Origin: Undibacterium sp. Jales W-56
GTDB taxonomy: Bacteria; Pseudomonadota; Gammaproteobacteria; Burkholderiales; Burkholderiaceae_D
Assembly: GCF_025548535.1 (NCBI RefSeq)
Contig: NZ_JAJLQW010000003.1
Span: 372,001-436,000 of the forward strand
DNA: 64,000 nt
Direction of reading: 5' to 3'
In this document: piece by piece, positions 34,983-43,799 of the stretch
How positions within the stretch are numbered: position 1 is the stretch's first letter
Layout: every line of letters begins with the position of its first letter
Notes under the pieces: generated by a model
Database searches by the model: none
Told to the model about the DNA's origin: nothing
What the model saw: the letters and a program-made list of their open reading frames with translations, nothing else
Position numbers and translations under genes: made by a program

Positions 34983-35154
34983 AAAAAGAAGTGTCCATGT
35001 CTGAGCGTAGCGAGTTGTGGACACTTCCCATTTTTTGACCTGCATAAACGGGAACCCCGCAGGGGCAGCGACTGTGCGGTCGCCTTCTTTTGCTTACTTT
35101 TCTTGGCGAAGCAAGAAAAGTGAGTAGCCGCCGGTCTACCACCGGCCGGCAATC
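34983..35154. repeat. Intergenic hairpin cluster, probable dispersed repeat
   Basis: Three inverted repeats in 170 bp: GAAGTGTCCA / TGGACACTTC (stem at 34990-35030), CTTACTTTTCTTG / CAAGAAAAGTGAG (35093-35124, one mismatch) and GCCGGT / ACCGGC (35130-35146). The second and third are typical of a repeat seen between many Burkholderiales genes. It fills the gap between the ABC ATPase and the AbrB-like gene. Open frames through it are not real genes. Confidence 0.6.
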
Positions 35155-35191
35155 TCAAAAACGTACTACGTTGTTTAAAGATCTGCACGTA

Positions 35192-36238
35192 ATGCTACTA
35201 GCCTTCAGCAAAACCCTACTCCTGGGCCTTACCGCCGCCCTGATCTGCGTCTGGTTAACCACACCTTTACCGTGGATGATAGGTCCGCTGCTGGCCACCG
35301 CGATGGCCCGCATGGCTGGTGCAGATTTGCGCAGCCCGCAACAAGCGCGCGAGGCCGGGCAGTGGGTGATCGGTACTGCGCTCGGCCTGTATTTCACGCC
35401 AGCGGTGATGCATATCGTTGCTTCATTTGCACCGTCTATTTTGCTCGCCGTTTTGGCGGCAATCATGACTGGGGCGCTGTCCGGCTGGCTGCTGCACCGG
35501 CTCAGCGGCGTCGACCCTTGCACCTGCTTTTTTGCGATGGCCGTGGGCGGCGCATCGGAGATGGCGAATCAGGGCGAACGCCACGGCGCCCTGGTGGACA
35601 AAGTCGCTGCGGCGCACAGCCTGCGGATCATGCTGGTGGTGCTGGTGATTCCGTTTGGCTTGCGCTTATGGGATGTGCACGGGCAAGATCCGTATGTGCA
35701 GGGCGCCAAAACGGTGATGCTCGGTGGTCTGCTGATACTGACCGCTGCGACGGTCTGCGCTGCTTTACTGATGCGCAGACTCGATGTGCCGAATGCCTGG
35801 GTGATCGGCCCTTTGCTGGTCGCGACCGGATTCACTTATGCAGAGATCAATCTGTCCACTCTGCCGCAAGCCGTCATCAATACGGGACAGCTATTGATCG
35901 GCGTTTCGCTCGGCAACCGCTTCAGTCCCGGCTTTTTAAAAACGGCCCCGCGTTATCTTGCCAGCGTCGCTGCATGCAGCGTTCTGGCCATAGTGCTGGC
36001 GGCGACCAGCGGCATGGCATTGGCCGCCTGGTCGGGCATGCATACAGCGACGGCGATCCTGGCGACCGCACCCGGTGGCATTGCTGAAATGTCACTGACG
36101 GCTAAAACCTTACAGCTGGGTGTGCCGATTGTGACGGCCTTTCATGTCACGCGGATGGTGGTTCTGGTATTAGGCATAGGTCCCTTGTTTGTATTGGCGC
36201 AACGCTGGGCCAGCTTCCGCTCCGGCAGACGCCGGTGA
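35192..36238 (+). CDS. AbrB-family membrane protein (duplicated domain)
   Basis: A 348-aa integral membrane protein with about ten hydrophobic helices and two copies of the AbrB/PF05145 unit: TPLPWMIGPLLATAMARMAG near the start and VPNAWVIGPLLVATGFTYAE in the middle, each with a downstream GQ-x-x-I/L-G-x-x-L-G element. The family is often mislabelled as ammonia monooxygenase or transcriptional regulator; it is better described as a putative transporter. It may belong to the transport island at 29565-34856, although a 335-bp repeat-filled gap separates it from the ABC ATPase. The ATG at 35192 starts the first helix. Confidence 0.82.
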   Translation: MLLAFSKTLLLGLTAALICVWLTTPLPWMIGPLLATAMARMAGADLRSPQQAREAGQWVIGTALGLYFTPAVMHIVASFAPSILLAVLAAIMTGALSGWLLHRLSGVDPCTCFFAMAVGGASEMANQGERHGALVDKVAAAHSLRIMLVVLVIPFGLRLWDVHGQDPYVQGAKTVMLGGLLILTAATVCAALLMRRLDVPNAWVIGPLLVATGFTYAEINLSTLPQAVINTGQLLIGVSLGNRFSPGFLKTAPRYLASVAACSVLAIVLAATSGMALAAWSGMHTATAILATAPGGIAEMSLTAKTLQLGVPIVTAFHVTRMVVLVLGIGPLFVLAQRWASFRSGRRR

Positions 36239-36278
36239 AATGCCGAAATCTGGTCGTTTGAGCTGACTATGTCGCATA

Positions 36279-39200
36279 ATGAGTAGGCATTCGTATCGCA
36301 TACAGCCAGCTCATTTCATGATAAAAACCTCAGATTTTCAACAGACGGCTCACCAAAAACGCCATGTGTTCATGGCGCGTTTTTTGTTATTGGTTGTCAG
36401 CTATTTTGTCGCAGGACGGCTTGGCTTGCTGATTCACTATGTCAATCCGAATATCAGCCTGTTGTGGTTACCGGCGGGTATCGCTGTCGCCGGCCTGATC
36501 CGTTATGGCAACCGGATGTTGTTCGCGATCTATCTCGCTTCTGTCTGCCTGGAACTCAGCGCAGGTTACAGTAGCGCCGTCGCACTCAGCCTGTCGATAG
36601 GGAATACCCTGGGCCCCTTGCTGTGCGCGCTGATCTTGCATCATTTGAAATTCAACCGCCAATTTGTACGTCGCAAGGACGCGGTCTGGTTCACGCTCGC
36701 TGCCATGACCGGCATGATGATTTCCGCAACCGGCGGCAGTCTTACGCTCTGGCTGCACGGTTTAGTTGAGGACATACCAAGCATATGGCTGACCTGGTGG
36801 ACCGGCGATGTGGTCGGTACTTTGCTGATTGCGCCCTTATTGCTTTCCGTATCCATGCACTCAATCGCCTTATTGCACGAGCGCGGCAAAGAAGCGCTGG
36901 CGTTCATCCTCATTCTATGCGCGATCAACTGGTCTATCTTTTTGATGCCTTACCATCAGTTGCAGCTAACCTTTGTCCCGGTTGCCGCGATTGTCTGGCC
37001 GGCGCTGCGCTTCGGCGTGACTGGCGCCTCGCTGGCCGCGCTGGCATCGGCTACGTTTGCGGCCTGGGCCACCTCGACCGGTCGCGGCCCTTTTACCCAG
37101 GCTGAACTGCAGGGTAATCTGCTGATCTTGTGGATATACATGATCACCATGGTCGTGGTGGCATTGTTGATCACCTCCTTGCAAGCCGAAAGCGCCAGAG
37201 CCACGCACAAGGTCAAGGAAGCGTTTGACCGCATCAACAAAGTCGCTTCCCGCTTGCCCGGTCTGGTCATGCAATACCGGATCCGGCCCGATCGCAGTGC
37301 CTGTATTCCGTATGCCACGGATGCGATCATGACTATCTTTGAAGTCACACAGGAACAAGTCGCGCAGGATGCCTTGTTCCTGTTTGAGCGCATCGACCAG
37401 CGCGATATGGAGAGCGGTACGAATGCCATCCGTGAGGCTACCAGGACGCAATCTGCATGGCAGAGCGAATTCCGTTTTCATCGTCTGGATGGGTCGATCC
37501 GCTGGTTGTATATCGACGGCTTACCGGAACCGGAACCCGACGGCGCGGTGCTGTGGCATTGCTTTGTGACCGACATCACCGAACGCAAACAGGCCGAAAA
37601 AGACTTGCGCATCGCGGCTTTTACCTTTGAATCACAAGAAGGTATTTTCGTGACCGATGCCGACTGGACCATCCTGCGCGTCAATCATGCCTTCACCCAT
37701 ATCACGGGTTACGATAGCAATGAATTAATCGACCAGATCCTGACCCACTACCATACCAGGCAACAGGATGATGCTTTCTATGACAGCATCGAGCGCTCAC
37801 TGGCGCAAGATCATTTCTGGCAAGGCGAGCTGTGGAATAAACGCAAGAATGGCGAAATCTATCCGCAAATGATCACGCTCACTGCAATTACCGATAGCCG
37901 TGGCGACGTCAGCAATTACATCGGCTCTTTTACCGACATCAGCCGCCACAAAAACTACGAAGCCGAAATCCGGAATCTGGCTTTTTACGATCCGCTGACG
38001 CAATTACCGAACCGGCGTCTGCTGATGGACCGGCTGCAGCATCTGATCTCACGCAGCAACCGTAGCGACACGCATAATGCGATTCTGTTTATCGATCTGG
38101 ATAATTTTAAAACCCTGAATGACACGCGCGGTCACGATGCCGGCGACATCCTGCTGGTTGAAACTGCCAGTCGCCTGCAAACCTGCATGCGCGAGAGCGA
38201 CACGGTGGCGCGCCTGGGCGGCGATGAGTTTGTGGTGGTGCTGGAAGAACTCAGCAGTGTACGCGATGAGGCGATCCAGCAAACGGATCGCATTGCCGAA
38301 AAAATTCGCCAGTTGCTGAACCAGCCCTATCGGATCATGGACTTTGAACATCATGGCTCCAGCAGTATCGGGGTCTGCCTGTTCCAGGGCAACGACATCA
38401 CCGTCAAAGACCTGTTCAAGCGCGCCGATACCGCCATGTACGAAGCGAAAACTTCCGGACGCAATGCAGTGCGCTTCTTCGATCCGGCGATGCAGGCGGT
38501 GCTGGTGGTGCGCATGATGCTGGAATCGAATCTGCGTCTGGCCCTGAGCAATAATCAATTTCAATTGTATTACCAGGTGCAGGTGAATGCGGATGACAAG
38601 CTGATCGGTGCCGAAGCGCTGCTGCGCTGGATCCATCCTGATCGCGGCTTCATCTCACCGGCCGACTTTATTCCCATGGCAGAAGAAACCGGCCTGATCA
38701 TTCCGATTGGTCTATGGGTGCTGGAAACCGCCTGTGCCCAGTTAAAACAATGGGAAGAAAATGCGGATACGCGCGACCTGAGCCTGGCAGTCAACGTCAG
38801 CGCGAAACAATTCAAGCAGGTCGATTTTGTAGAATCCTTTAGTGAAATCGTGCAAAGGCACGGCATCGATCCCACCCGCCTGAAAATCGAACTGACCGAA
38901 AGTACCGTGCTCGATAACGTCGATGCCACCACCGAAAAAATGCACCAGCTTAAAAAGCTCGGCATCTCGTTTTCTATGGATGACTTTGGTACCGGCTATT
39001 CGTCGCTCGCTTATCTGCAGCGCTTACCGCTGAATCAGCTCAAGATCGATCAGTCGTTTGTACGCGATTTAAACGATGATGAAAATGACGCGACGATCGT
39101 GCGCGCCATCATCTCGCTCGCCACCAATTTAGGATTGAGCGTGATTGCCGAAGGCGTAGAAACCCAGGCCCAGCGCAGCTTCCTGATCGAGCACAATTGC

Positions 39201-39287
39201 TATGCCTTCCAGGGTTACCTGTTCTCCAAACCGGTGCCGATGGAAGGTTTTCTGAAACTGCTGAATCGCCCGGACAACATGGAATAG
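36279..39287 (+). CDS. MASE1-PAS-GGDEF-EAL c-di-GMP enzyme
   Basis: A 1002-aa membrane protein. Residues about 30-310 are a MASE1-type sensor with eight or so helices; two PAS-type domains follow at about 320-430 and 445-560; the GGDEF domain has RLGGDEFVVVLEEL (about residue 646) with the active site intact; the EAL domain has GAEALLRW (about residue 778) and later DDFGTGYSSLAYL. Both synthesis and hydrolysis of c-di-GMP are possible. The start is unsure: ATGs at 36279 and 36318 both lack a Shine-Dalgarno. The HDOD gene at 39301 follows after 13 bp and is probably co-expressed. Confidence 0.92.
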   Translation: MSRHSYRIQPAHFMIKTSDFQQTAHQKRHVFMARFLLLVVSYFVAGRLGLLIHYVNPNISLLWLPAGIAVAGLIRYGNRMLFAIYLASVCLELSAGYSSAVALSLSIGNTLGPLLCALILHHLKFNRQFVRRKDAVWFTLAAMTGMMISATGGSLTLWLHGLVEDIPSIWLTWWTGDVVGTLLIAPLLLSVSMHSIALLHERGKEALAFILILCAINWSIFLMPYHQLQLTFVPVAAIVWPALRFGVTGASLAALASATFAAWATSTGRGPFTQAELQGNLLILWIYMITMVVVALLITSLQAESARATHKVKEAFDRINKVASRLPGLVMQYRIRPDRSACIPYATDAIMTIFEVTQEQVAQDALFLFERIDQRDMESGTNAIREATRTQSAWQSEFRFHRLDGSIRWLYIDGLPEPEPDGAVLWHCFVTDITERKQAEKDLRIAAFTFESQEGIFVTDADWTILRVNHAFTHITGYDSNELIDQILTHYHTRQQDDAFYDSIERSLAQDHFWQGELWNKRKNGEIYPQMITLTAITDSRGDVSNYIGSFTDISRHKNYEAEIRNLAFYDPLTQLPNRRLLMDRLQHLISRSNRSDTHNAILFIDLDNFKTLNDTRGHDAGDILLVETASRLQTCMRESDTVARLGGDEFVVVLEELSSVRDEAIQQTDRIAEKIRQLLNQPYRIMDFEHHGSSSIGVCLFQGNDITVKDLFKRADTAMYEAKTSGRNAVRFFDPAMQAVLVVRMMLESNLRLALSNNQFQLYYQVQVNADDKLIGAEALLRWIHPDRGFISPADFIPMAEETGLIIPIGLWVLETACAQLKQWEENADTRDLSLAVNVSAKQFKQVDFVESFSEIVQRHGIDPTRLKIELTESTVLDNVDATTEKMHQLKKLGISFSMDDFGTGYSSLAYLQRLPLNQLKIDQSFVRDLNDDENDATIVRAIISLATNLGLSVIAEGVETQAQRSFLIEHNCYAFQGYLFSKPVPMEGFLKLLNRPDNME

Positions 39288-39300
39288 AGAGGACGGCATC

Positions 39301-40356
39301 TTGGTGAGTCTGACCAACTGGATCAAGAAGTTATTTGGCAAAGAGGCGCCCGCCGCCTCCACCAAAGTCCCGCGCGCCGTCAATCCGCCTGTGCCTGAAG
39401 CAGCGCCGGTATCTGAACAAGACTGGCAGGCGCTGTATCTGCGCTGGCTGCTGTTTGACTTACCTGTCGCCTCCGGCATCCGTGGCCCGTCGGCCAACCT
39501 CAGTGTGCTAAAAATACGCTTTCAGCAAGAAGAATTGCTGGAACACCTGCAGGAGCTGGGGCGTAGTAAATTTGCCGGCCAGGATTTGATCCCGCGGGTT
39601 CCCGCCGTATTGCCGGAACTGTTTAAAAGTCTGCGCGACGAAAATACCTCCGGCAAATATCTGGCCGATACCATCGCCAAAGACATCATGCTGGTTGCCG
39701 AAGTCCTGCAAGAGGTCAACAGCTCCTACTACAATCCGGCCAGCAAAATCAATAATCTGGAAAGCGCCGTCATGCTGCTGGGTCAGAACGGCCTGCGCAT
39801 GTTGTTAGCCAAGGTCTCATTCCGCCCCGTCATTCAGGTGCAGACCGGAACGCTGACCAAACTGTTGGCACCGGTGATCTGGGAACAATCCGAACTGTGC
39901 GCGAACGCCGCCCGCCTGTTTGCGATAGAACACGGCCAGGATCCTTTTCCGGCTTTTCTGGCGGGGCTATTGCAAAACGTCGGCCTGATCGTCGCACTGC
40001 GCGTCGCCGACCGCTCGGGTCGCCAGCAAACGCTGCCGAACGATGCGCAATTCCACCACAGGCTGCTAAACCAAGCACACAGCTTGTCCGGCATGATAGG
40101 GCAATACTGGGGGTTTCCAGAATCCGTCATCGCCGCGATTAGCGATCAGCACACAGACTCCGGTGAGCAACAACGCAACGGTCTTGGGCCAGTGTTACGC
40201 GATGCCGACCAACTCAGCCAGATCTGCCTGCTGCAAAAATCCGGCCTCCTGAAAGACGATGATGCACGGGTCAACGACAGTTTATCGGTCAGTGCCAGGC
40301 GTTGTTTGCGGGCTTTGAAAAAACGCAGTGCTGCCTATGCGCCCATTGATTTTTAA
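39301..40356 (+). CDS. HDOD-domain protein, paralogue of 20007
   Basis: A 351-aa protein. After a short amphipathic start and a Pro/Ala-rich linker (residues about 10-40) the HDOD domain runs from about 80 to 320, with LIPRVPAVLPELFKSLR, LQEVNSSYYNP, VMLLGQNGLRMLLAKVSFRP and FLAGLLQNVGLIVAL. These segments match the 20007 protein closely. The start is TTG at 39301 or GTG at 39304; AGAGGA lies 7 bp before the TTG. Position 13 bp behind a GGDEF-EAL gene suggests it works in the same c-di-GMP pathway. The stop overlaps the converging GNAT-DyP gene by 4 bp. Confidence 0.85.
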   Translation: MVSLTNWIKKLFGKEAPAASTKVPRAVNPPVPEAAPVSEQDWQALYLRWLLFDLPVASGIRGPSANLSVLKIRFQQEELLEHLQELGRSKFAGQDLIPRVPAVLPELFKSLRDENTSGKYLADTIAKDIMLVAEVLQEVNSSYYNPASKINNLESAVMLLGQNGLRMLLAKVSFRPVIQVQTGTLTKLLAPVIWEQSELCANAARLFAIEHGQDPFPAFLAGLLQNVGLIVALRVADRSGRQQTLPNDAQFHHRLLNQAHSLSGMIGQYWGFPESVIAAISDQHTDSGEQQRNGLGPVLRDADQLSQICLLQKSGLLKDDDARVNDSLSVSARRCLRALKKRSAAYAPIDF

Positions 40357-41687
40357 TCGATATGCAACAAGCACAGATCAATCTGGCCATCCTTCATCGG
40401 CGGGCACCAGAAATAACTGCCGCTTACCGGATGGCTGAATTTAAACAAGGCATCGACGATGCCGTCCTCGGCACCGGACATGCGGCGCAGTTGCGCTTCA
40501 AACGCGTAGAACGAATTGCCGAATGAGACAAAGTGCAAACCCGCTTTGCCTTGTTCTGTCCATGGCATGGAACGGCGCAGCGAAAAGGCTTCGGGCGTGA
40601 AATCTTCTTGCGCTGTGCGTTTGACGTGGGCGGATTCCGGTGCGTCTTCGAGTTCTTCATTATCGCTTTTGCGGCGACCGATCGCGTTGTCCTGATCGGT
40701 ACTGGACATGGCGTCAAATTTTTCGAACTGATGCCGCCATTGCTGCACTGCGACCATGCTGCTGCCGTCTAATCCCGGGCCTTGCGCCTGCACGATGGCG
40801 GCGGCGAAGGCGGCTTCATCTTGCGGATTTTCCGTGCCGTCTTCATAGCCGGTCAGGTCGCGCCCGGTATCGTATTTGAAGGCGTCTAGCTGATGCTGCA
40901 ATTCGAAGGCCTCTTGCAATGCCGTCTGGATCTGCTGTGCATGATGGACCAGGGCACCGCGCTCATCGGCGCGCAACCAGCACCAGAGATCCGCCGGTGT
41001 GGCTGGCAGTCGGACCCGACTGTCGGCGATGCCGTCGAAGTTGCGTAGACCATTGACCTGGGCACCGAGTTTGCTGGCCAGATTGGCGCCGATGCCGAGG
41101 ACGATTTTTTCGCCGTCCACGAGTTTTGCCAGTGCAGTTAATGCACTGCGTAAAGCCGGCGCATCAGTATTCGCTTTCGCATTGAAGGTCAGGTAAGACG
41201 CATGCGCCGGTAGTGTTTGCAGTATGCCTGTTTGCATCGTTTCATTCCGTAAAATAGCCGGTGGGCGCCGGTAGCAGATGTCCCATTCGGTCTCATGGCT
41301 ATAGATAAAACCGTGTTTGCGATAAAACCGATTGGCCCGGCTGGCGCGCAGGGCACCGACGTGCAATATCGCGCCTTGCTGATCGGTTTCTTTGAAAATT
41401 TGCTGTAGTACCTGACTGCCAAAACCTTGCCCGTGGAAAGCCGGATCAAGGTACAGATGATCGAGCAAGATACCGCCTTCGCAGGGTTTCAGTGCGACAA
41501 AACCGATGCGTCGTCCACCGCACATGATATGCCGTGTTACAGCGGGATCGTAGCTTGCCCGCAGCCGCTCGCGGGCGCGTTGCGGGTCAAAGCGGCCCAG
41601 ACGTTCCAGACTCGGTTGCATCGCGCGGATGCGCAAGGCGAGCAATTCTTCGAAGTCGTTTGCGCTGGCGGCAATCAATTCCAACAT
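40353..41687 (-). CDS. GNAT acetyltransferase-DyP peroxidase fusion
   Basis: One open frame of 444 residues holds two unrelated enzymes. Residues 1-140 are a complete GNAT domain (YLDPAFHGQGFGSQVLQQI; ANRFYRKHGF). Residues about 151-444 are a dye-decolourising peroxidase with the GxxDG motif TGYEDGTENP, a His in ESAHVKRT that fits the proximal haem ligand, the distal Arg in SLRRSMPW, and FVSFGNSFYAFEAQLRRM. The Met at residue 151 (ATG at 41237) is where a stand-alone DyP would start, with a weak GGA upstream, so a second internal initiation is possible. Haem-dependent H2O2 oxidation is expected for the second half. Confidence 0.85.
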   Translation of the reverse strand: MLELIAASANDFEELLALRIRAMQPSLERLGRFDPQRARERLRASYDPAVTRHIMCGGRRIGFVALKPCEGGILLDHLYLDPAFHGQGFGSQVLQQIFKETDQQGAILHVGALRASRANRFYRKHGFIYSHETEWDICYRRPPAILRNETMQTGILQTLPAHASYLTFNAKANTDAPALRSALTALAKLVDGEKIVLGIGANLASKLGAQVNGLRNFDGIADSRVRLPATPADLWCWLRADERGALVHHAQQIQTALQEAFELQHQLDAFKYDTGRDLTGYEDGTENPQDEAAFAAAIVQAQGPGLDGSSMVAVQQWRHQFEKFDAMSSTDQDNAIGRRKSDNEELEDAPESAHVKRTAQEDFTPEAFSLRRSMPWTEQGKAGLHFVSFGNSFYAFEAQLRRMSGAEDGIVDALFKFSHPVSGSYFWCPPMKDGQIDLCLLHID

Positions 41688-41693
41688 GCTGCG

Positions 41694-42233
41694 TCACTCT
41701 TTTGGCCAGGCGGCATTGACGATGTCTTCGATGTTATCGGTATTGCCGATTTTTTTGATTGCCTGATCCCAGGCTTTGGGGGTGGGCTTGTTACGGATGG
41801 TCTGTTGCGGCGCTACTCTGTTGAAGTTGAGGTCATACCATTTCGGCGACTCCAGCGTCATCTTGATGGCAAACACCACGGTGCCGGTGCCGCGTGCAAT
41901 CGAAAACGCCTGGATTTTTTTGGCGGCGTCGATCACTTCCTGTTCGACATAGTCGCTGACTGCCGGATCCATATCCAGCCAGGCGGCCGTTTTGCCGTCG
42001 TCGCGTACCGCCATGACCAGATAACCGCTGCTGGTTTCGACCTGGGCTTTTTTCAATGCCTTCCAGACCCAGGCCTGTACTTTATTCGAGTAACGGGCCA
42101 TTTCATCGGGCTTGATTTGCTTAGCTTGCAGCGCCTGTTCCGATTGAAAAAAATACAGTTGACCGAAACGAACTTCGGCCGCCTGCACCAGCGCAGCGCA
42201 GGTTAGCAATAGCGAGGCGAGCAGTAGTTTCAT
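41694..42233 (-). CDS. Exported hypothetical protein
   Basis: A 179-aa protein with a clean signal peptide (MKLLLASLLLTCAALVQAAE, cleavage after VQA). The mature part is rich in Lys and aromatic residues (QLYFFQSEQALQAKQIKPDE, YSNKVQAWVWKAL) and carries no motif I recognise. It is likely periplasmic. Its stop is 6 bp from the start of the GNAT-DyP gene on the same strand, so the two are probably one transcript; a periplasmic protein and a haem peroxidase in one operon might act together in oxidative stress, but that is speculation. Confidence 0.7.
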   Translation of the reverse strand: MKLLLASLLLTCAALVQAAEVRFGQLYFFQSEQALQAKQIKPDEMARYSNKVQAWVWKALKKAQVETSSGYLVMAVRDDGKTAAWLDMDPAVSDYVEQEVIDAAKKIQAFSIARGTGTVVFAIKMTLESPKWYDLNFNRVAPQQTIRNKPTPKAWDQAIKKIGNTDNIEDIVNAAWPKE

Positions 42234-42272
42234 GGCGATTGAAATGAGCGTCAGTAGTTTGTTTCAGCCGGA

Positions 42273-42764
42273 TCAGACCGGGTTGCTGACGAACACACCG
42301 GCCGTGCGATTCTTTTGCACATTATTCCAGTTGAACACCTGGCCGTTCATGGCAACGTACACGCCGGCGGGCAACAACTGGGCAACGCCGCAAGCGAAAC
42401 CGAGATTGAACAAAGCGTCGGAATTCGCGATCTCGTAGGGGATCATCGCACCGGTGAAGACGATCGCCTTGTCCAGCCCGGCCGCACCCAGTACCTCGGC
42501 GGTTTCGCGCATGGTGTCGGTGCCGTGAATGATCACGATGGCGCGCTCGGCGGCTTGCTGGCAGGACGCCAGAATACGCTGGCGATCCGCGTCCAGCATG
42601 TCGAGCGAATCCATCAAATACTCGGCTTCCAAAGCCACGGGCACGGTGATGCGGGCGCGCTTCAGCACTTCGGGCAAATGGCTTTCGGCAAAGCCGAGTT
42701 TGCCCGCCAGTTCATCGTAATGTTTATCGAAAGTGCCGCCGGTGGCGATGATGCGTAGTGTCAT
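42273..42764 (-). CDS. Short asparaginase-like protein (N-terminal domain only)
   Basis: A 163-aa protein matching only the N-terminal alpha/beta domain of L-asparaginase/glutaminase: the nucleophile motif IATGGTFDK with Thr, and the second signature VIIHGTDTMRETA with the Thr-Asp pair. The usual C-terminal domain (about 150 residues, needed for the dimer active site in EcAII) is missing; the frame ends cleanly at 42273. Short asparaginase-like proteins of this size occur elsewhere in proteobacteria, so it may be functional rather than truncated. The start at 42764 places the nucleophile at the N-terminus. Confidence 0.82.
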   Translation of the reverse strand: MTLRIIATGGTFDKHYDELAGKLGFAESHLPEVLKRARITVPVALEAEYLMDSLDMLDADRQRILASCQQAAERAIVIIHGTDTMRETAEVLGAAGLDKAIVFTGAMIPYEIANSDALFNLGFACGVAQLLPAGVYVAMNGQVFNWNNVQKNRTAGVFVSNPV

Positions 42765-42928
42765 GATGGAATAAAAAAAAGTGTGGTCAACGATGGTGCC
42801 AATCAAGCGACGATCAGCGTACGATATCTGTATTGTAGCCGTGAACTTTATTATCGGCGACTTGGATTTGGATTAGACTAAGCGCTTGATATCGTTATGA
42901 CCGTTTAATTTTCATCCTTTGCAGCCTC

Positions 42929-43705
42929 ATGAAACCGATCGCTCCCGGCACCGTTATCTTTCACCGTCATCGCGGCTATGGCGTCTTGACCGCCGTTAAT
43001 CTGCTGACGGGCTGGGTGGCTGCGCGTTTTGGCAATGAATCGCGCACGCTGGATCTGAATTTATCGACCGATGAGATTCAGCATGCCGATGGCGAGGCGA
43101 TCCTGTTCCGCCGCCAGCCGCCGGAACGCATGCCGCATGCGCGCCTGATGGCGATGGTGCGCGAATTGCATAGCGCCGGTTATCAAAAACTGTATCTGTA
43201 TAGCTGGCCCAAACCGTCGGGCCTGCACTGGCGCTGGCAATTGTTCAGCGGACCGCGGCACTGGATGCAAAGACCGTGGCGCGAAGGCTGGTATGGCTCG
43301 GGGGCCGATTACAATTTCAATCCGGTGATGGGTTGGGGCGATGCGCCGGGTGCCAGTACGGCTGAGCTGATCGCGGCGCTGGCGAAATTCGACCCGGCCG
43401 GTCTGGCGCAAGCCCTGGGACATGACGAAGATCATACGCAATGGTTCGCCCAGGTCTGCGATGCCTTGCTGCCGCATTATGCCTACAGCCTGGGGGCCGA
43501 TACGCCGGATGCGCCGTTGCCCGCCAGCTTACCGGTCTTTGCCGTGCGCCTGCGTACGCCGGCTTATGCAGGCCAGCCATTGGCGTGGCCGCCGGGATGG
43601 GAGCGCATCTGGGGACCGGCTGCCTGGTCCGCTCAACTGTCCCGCTATCCGGTGGTGCGGCATGACGTGCTGCCTGCGGGACTGAATCTGTCTTTATCGC
43701 CTTAA
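42929..43705 (+). CDS. Hypothetical protein, unknown family
   Basis: A 258-aa soluble protein. The start (GTVIFHRHRGYGVLTAVN) looks like a small SH3/Tudor-type barrel such as the G-x-x-V-x-H-x-x-x-G-x-G element at the end of UvrD-like helicases. The middle (about 70-190) is rich in Trp and Tyr (LYLYSWPKPSGLHWRWQLF, GWYGSGADYNFNPV) and the C-terminus is Pro-rich. No signal peptide or membrane segment is present. I do not recognise a family and assign no function. It is a stand-alone gene, divergent from the asparaginase-like gene. Confidence 0.65.
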   Translation: MKPIAPGTVIFHRHRGYGVLTAVNLLTGWVAARFGNESRTLDLNLSTDEIQHADGEAILFRRQPPERMPHARLMAMVRELHSAGYQKLYLYSWPKPSGLHWRWQLFSGPRHWMQRPWREGWYGSGADYNFNPVMGWGDAPGASTAELIAALAKFDPAGLAQALGHDEDHTQWFAQVCDALLPHYAYSLGADTPDAPLPASLPVFAVRLRTPAYAGQPLAWPPGWERIWGPAAWSAQLSRYPVVRHDVLPAGLNLSLSP

Positions 43706-43799
43706 ACAGATACTCCCCCGATTTTTTATACAAACAGGCTTGATTCCGGCTATTTTAATGCGGTGATTAAAATATACTTAGGTAGGGTATATTAAAATT

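Noticed and set aside
34940-35188. Minus-strand open frame with FAKKSKQKKA-like residues
   Set aside because: This is the translated hairpin repeat, a type often mis-annotated as a hypothetical protein; no ribosome binding site.
41427-42206. 259-aa plus-strand open frame opposite the GNAT-DyP and secreted-protein genes
   Set aside because: Antisense to two genes with intact motifs; the composition is shadow-like and no start signal is present.
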